Assembly: GCA_019637615.1 (NCBI GenBank)
Contig: JAHBVJ010000005.1
Coordinates: 62,001 to 126,000, forward strand
From: Anaerolineae bacterium
GTDB taxonomy: Bacteria > Chloroflexota > Anaerolineae > Aggregatilineales > UBA2796
Length of the DNA: 64,000 bases
Direction: 5' to 3'
The first letter of the stretch is position 1; each line of letters opens with the position of its first letter. Shown here piece after piece: positions 61,874 through 64,000 of the stretch. The notes below the pieces were generated by a model. The model ran no database searches, had not been told where the DNA came from, and was given only the letters and a program-made list of their open reading frames with translations. Made by a program: the position numbers and the translations under genes.

Positions 61874-62599
61874 TCACGAGTATTGGATGCTCTTGATAGA
61901 GTCCAGCCAATGGTTACTGTTCCCCCGATCATCGGCAATGCTAACCGAATCTTGAGAGAGGCTGGAGACATAGCCCGTGATCGGATACTCCTCGCCTTCG
62001 ACCCTGATCGTGATTTTCCGGCGCGATTGCGCGGCTCTTGATAACGCCTCGAAGTTTTGTTGTTTCTTCGCGTTGATGCGGGCATCCTGCTCTTGAACAG
62101 CCGCCACTTGCGCTTGAAAAACCGCATTTTCTTCTTCGTTCTCGATGGCTTCGATCTCCGCTTGAATAGCGAAGCTCGTGAATTGGCTCGGATCGGTCGT
62201 TGGATGACGGCGCGCCAGACGCTTGATGGCATCGGAGCGAAGTTCTACCTGATGTTGTTTTTTAGCTTCTTGCATACGTTTTTCCGCAGCGGCTTGTTCG
62301 ACAACGCGCTGCTGCTGCCATTGCTGCTGGTTGATGGCGTTGATCCGTGCCTGTTCACGTTGACGACGGGCTTCTATCGGCGTTCGGATTGCCCCGATAA
62401 TCCCGCCGAAGACGCCAGCGACGAATATCCACAGCCCGACCAGAAAGCCCACCACATAGGCGCTTACCCCAAGTGTACCAAAGCGAGAGAGGGGTGTATT
62501 TCCACTTTGTAGATGTTGTAGAACCAGAGCGCCGGTGAATGCCATCAGCCCTAAGCCTACGACAGCGCCAAACACGATCCCTAAAAGATATTTCCACAT
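61874..62599 (-). CDS. Membrane protein with coiled-coil cytoplasmic region
   Basis: 241 residues from the ATG at 62599 (MWKYLLGIVFGAVVGLG). Two transmembrane helices lie at about 4-24 and 44-66, followed by a highly charged helical stretch about 75-185 rich in Gln, Glu, Arg and Ala (RQREQARINAINQQQWQQQR), then a small beta domain (KITIRVEGEEYPITGYVSSL, then SVSIADDRGNSNHWLD) that resembles an Sm/SH3-like barrel. The function is unknown; the layout suggests a membrane-tethered scaffold. Confidence 0.7.
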   Translation of the reverse strand: MWKYLLGIVFGAVVGLGLMAFTGALVLQHLQSGNTPLSRFGTLGVSAYVVGFLVGLWIFVAGVFGGIIGAIRTPIEARRQREQARINAINQQQWQQQRVVEQAAAEKRMQEAKKQHQVELRSDAIKRLARRHPTTDPSQFTSFAIQAEIEAIENEEENAVFQAQVAAVQEQDARINAKKQQNFEALSRAAQSRRKITIRVEGEEYPITGYVSSLSQDSVSIADDRGNSNHWLDSIKSIQYS

Positions 62600-62669
62600 G
62601 ATTTCATACCATCGGTGCGACAAAATAAGGTTGCACGCAGTTCCTCGTCTCGCCGCATTTTCAGCGTGG

Positions 62670-63092
62670 TCATGGAGTGGAAACTTCAATGGCTGAACGA
62701 TCAGCGGTCATTTTTACGAAATGACGGCGGTTGGCAAGGCGCAGGATCAGTTGCGCGGGCAGCGGGAAGGCCGATCTACCAATGTCGGTATCCATCGGCT
62801 CGACCTTGTTGACCACGTAATTTTTACCATGCCAAATCACCGTGCAACCACCCGCCGCAATAACATTTTTGTACCAATCGACCTCTGGGCCGTAGGTTAG
62901 CTCGGCAACGAAGCCATCGGCGGCAGTGCCCAAGATGACAGGCGTTTCGTACTGTTTGCCACTGCGCCGCCCGCGATGCTGGATCAGCGCGAAGGGGCTG
63001 TACGGCGTTCTGGCGAGGCGGCGAGTGAGCGGATTCAGCGTGTGTTTGAGGAGCGTGCGCACACCCTTGTGAAGGAATTGGTTAAGGTTCAT
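62670..63092 (-). CDS. Deazaflavin-dependent nitroreductase-family protein (DUF385)
   Basis: 140 residues. The split-barrel F420-dependent family (Ddn/DUF385) is seen in LIQHRGRRSGKQYETPVILG, DGFVAELTYGPEVDWYKNVI, AAGGCTVIWHGKNYVVNKVE. Such enzymes use F420H2 to reduce quinones or nitro compounds, which would imply F420 in this organism. The start at 63092 overlaps the carrier-thioesterase stop by 11 bp, so the two genes are cotranscribed. Confidence 0.85.
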   Translation of the reverse strand: MNLNQFLHKGVRTLLKHTLNPLTRRLARTPYSPFALIQHRGRRSGKQYETPVILGTAADGFVAELTYGPEVDWYKNVIAAGGCTVIWHGKNYVVNKVEPMDTDIGRSAFPLPAQLILRLANRRHFVKMTADRSAIEVSTP

Positions 63093-64000
63093 GAGGCACC
63101 TCAAGCGATATCAGCCAATTGCGGATTTCGGCGGCGACGCTCTGGATGTTTGGCTCGCGCAGCACGTCGTAGTGCGTGCCGGGAACGTCGATAACCGTGA
63201 GCGACCCCGCCGCCTGATAATACAAGGCTCTGAACATCGGGATATTGACAATATCGCCCGCCGCGCGCAAATAGGTGATGTCGCCAGCGTAAGGCGAGGG
63301 AATATAGGCTTTGGCGGCACGATCCGCCGCTTCCATGACCTTCTGGACTGTCGTCGGAGCCGAGGCGATATCGAATTTTTCGGGCGGGTTAGCGCGGTTG
63401 GGTTGGCCTTGCAGCAGCTTGCGCAGATGCAACCAGCGTTCCCGCAGATAAATCGCCTTGTAGCGCATCGGAAGCCGGAACATGGCGAATAGGAAGTTGT
63501 AGACGCGATTCAGGTAGCGCCCCTGTGCCCAACGCGGCGGAGTCGAACCAGAGGCGCGATAGGCATTGGTCTGCATGTGCGAGTCGATCATCATGACATG
63601 CACAGCGCGATGACCTTTGGCGCGCAACCTGCGTCCGATCTCTAAGGCGAGTCGTCCGCCCATTGAGTAACCGAGCAGTAGATAGGGGCCGTTGGGCTGC
63701 ACCGCTTCGATCTGCGCGAGGTGATGCGTACACATAGCGTCGATGCTGTCGAGCGGTGGTTTGCCATCATCGAGGCCAACGGCTTGTAACGCATAAACGG
63801 GTTGTTCGGGATCGAGATAGACGGCTAGATCGCGGTACAGATAGGTGCCGCCTTCGAGCGCGTGCAAGCAGTACAGCGGCGGGCGAGTACCCTCGGCGCG
63901 GATCGGGATCAGCGTGATCGAGGCGCGGTCAAGGGTGGCGCGGTTGGCTTGCAGACGGGCGATCACCGCCGTTTGCTGCTGGATGGTCGGCGCGTCGAAG
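63082..64000 (-). CDS. Carrier-thioesterase C-terminal part, partial
   Basis: The frame runs off the right edge, so the true start is outside; 305 residues are visible. The first visible residues FDAPTIQQQTAVIA correspond to the last helix of an acyl/peptidyl carrier domain (LFDAPTI). The rest is a type I thioesterase: PPLYCLHALEGGTYLYRDLA, GPYLLLGYSMGGRLALEIGR with the serine nucleophile, DIVNIPMF near the acid position and PGTHYDVLREPNIQ with the histidine. It should be the end of an NRPS or a ligase-carrier-thioesterase protein that releases a small-molecule product. Confidence 0.85.
   Translation of the reverse strand, partial: FDAPTIQQQTAVIARLQANRATLDRASITLIPIRAEGTRPPLYCLHALEGGTYLYRDLAVYLDPEQPVYALQAVGLDDGKPPLDSIDAMCTHHLAQIEAVQPNGPYLLLGYSMGGRLALEIGRRLRAKGHRAVHVMMIDSHMQTNAYRASGSTPPRWAQGRYLNRVYNFLFAMFRLPMRYKAIYLRERWLHLRKLLQGQPNRANPPEKFDIASAPTTVQKVMEAADRAAKAYIPSPYAGDITYLRAAGDIVNIPMFRALYYQAAGSLTVIDVPGTHYDVLREPNIQSVAAEIRNWLISLEVPHEP

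Noticed and set aside
1..64000. tRNA, rRNA, transposase or integrase genes
   Set aside because: None was recognised on either strand by eye; a tRNA scan was not possible.

Overview
The window reads as chromosomal DNA of a Chloroflexota bacterium, probably of the Anaerolineae-like branch. Supporting signs are a moderately high G+C content, long Thr/Pro/Ser (TPT) linkers in secreted proteins, a sortase-type LPATG tail in a surface protein, SdrD-B, DUF11 and PQQ-propeller surface proteins, and no ribosomal or phage packaging genes. This placement is inferred from gene content. No rRNA or tRNA gene, CRISPR array, transposase or integrase is visible.

Left flank (1-14 kb): the 3' part of a cell-wall-type SdrD-B/DUF11 protein; a coupled glycosyltransferase and PfkB kinase pair; two membrane-anchored PQQ beta-propellers; an alpha/beta hydrolase; a flavin-binding-type small protein; a divergent ECF41 sigma factor and AhpD-type gene whose intergenic region carries two exact ECF41-type promoters; a DUF4287/DUF5655 protein; and a second AhpD-like gene divergent from a MocR regulator, with an inverted repeat between them.

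Centre (14-52 kb): a complete contractile injection system (CIS/eCIS, Afp/PVC-like), all on the plus strand and tightly spaced. It is preceded by an atypical LuxR-type regulator, a degenerate stand-alone receiver and a cluster of GATCGATC octamers. Gene order: cap (DUF4255), unknown conserved protein, long sheath, tube, short sheath, second tube, Afp7-like protein with a Gly/Ala/Ser-rich tail, 59-aa protein, gp27-like hub, gp5/gpV-like spike, a protein with a C-terminal membrane segment, gp25, gp6/gpJ-like baseplate, gpI-like baseplate, two tiny proteins that appear to complete split PKD domains, three proteins sharing one N-terminal module, a probable tape-measure relative, and a AAA+ ATPase. 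Then come a 2353-residue protein with bacterial annexin-like repeats and a C-terminal PD-(D/E)XK-like nuclease signature (probable cargo toxin), an unknown 262-aa protein (candidate immunity or chaperone) and a 501-aa protein ending in an FGE-sulfatase/lectin-like fold. Sheath, tube and baseplate genes build the machine, the ATPase probably assists assembly or disassembly, and the giant protein is the likely payload. There are no capsid, portal or terminase genes, so this is not a prophage, and no TssJLM genes, so it is not a T6SS.

Right flank (52-64 kb): an aldo/keto reductase, a PfkB kinase, a GNAT acetyltransferase, two divergent alpha/beta hydrolases, a 938-aa secreted TPT-linker protein with GDWNGDG-type repeats, a secreted PHB-depolymerase-like esterase, an IclR regulator with an inverted repeat upstream, a membrane protein, a deazaflavin-type nitroreductase, and the C-terminal end of a carrier-thioesterase protein that runs off the window.

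The most unusual features are the annexin-toxin cargo, the chain of split PKD domains, the membrane-anchor candidate inside the baseplate block, and the GATCGATC cluster in front of the operon.
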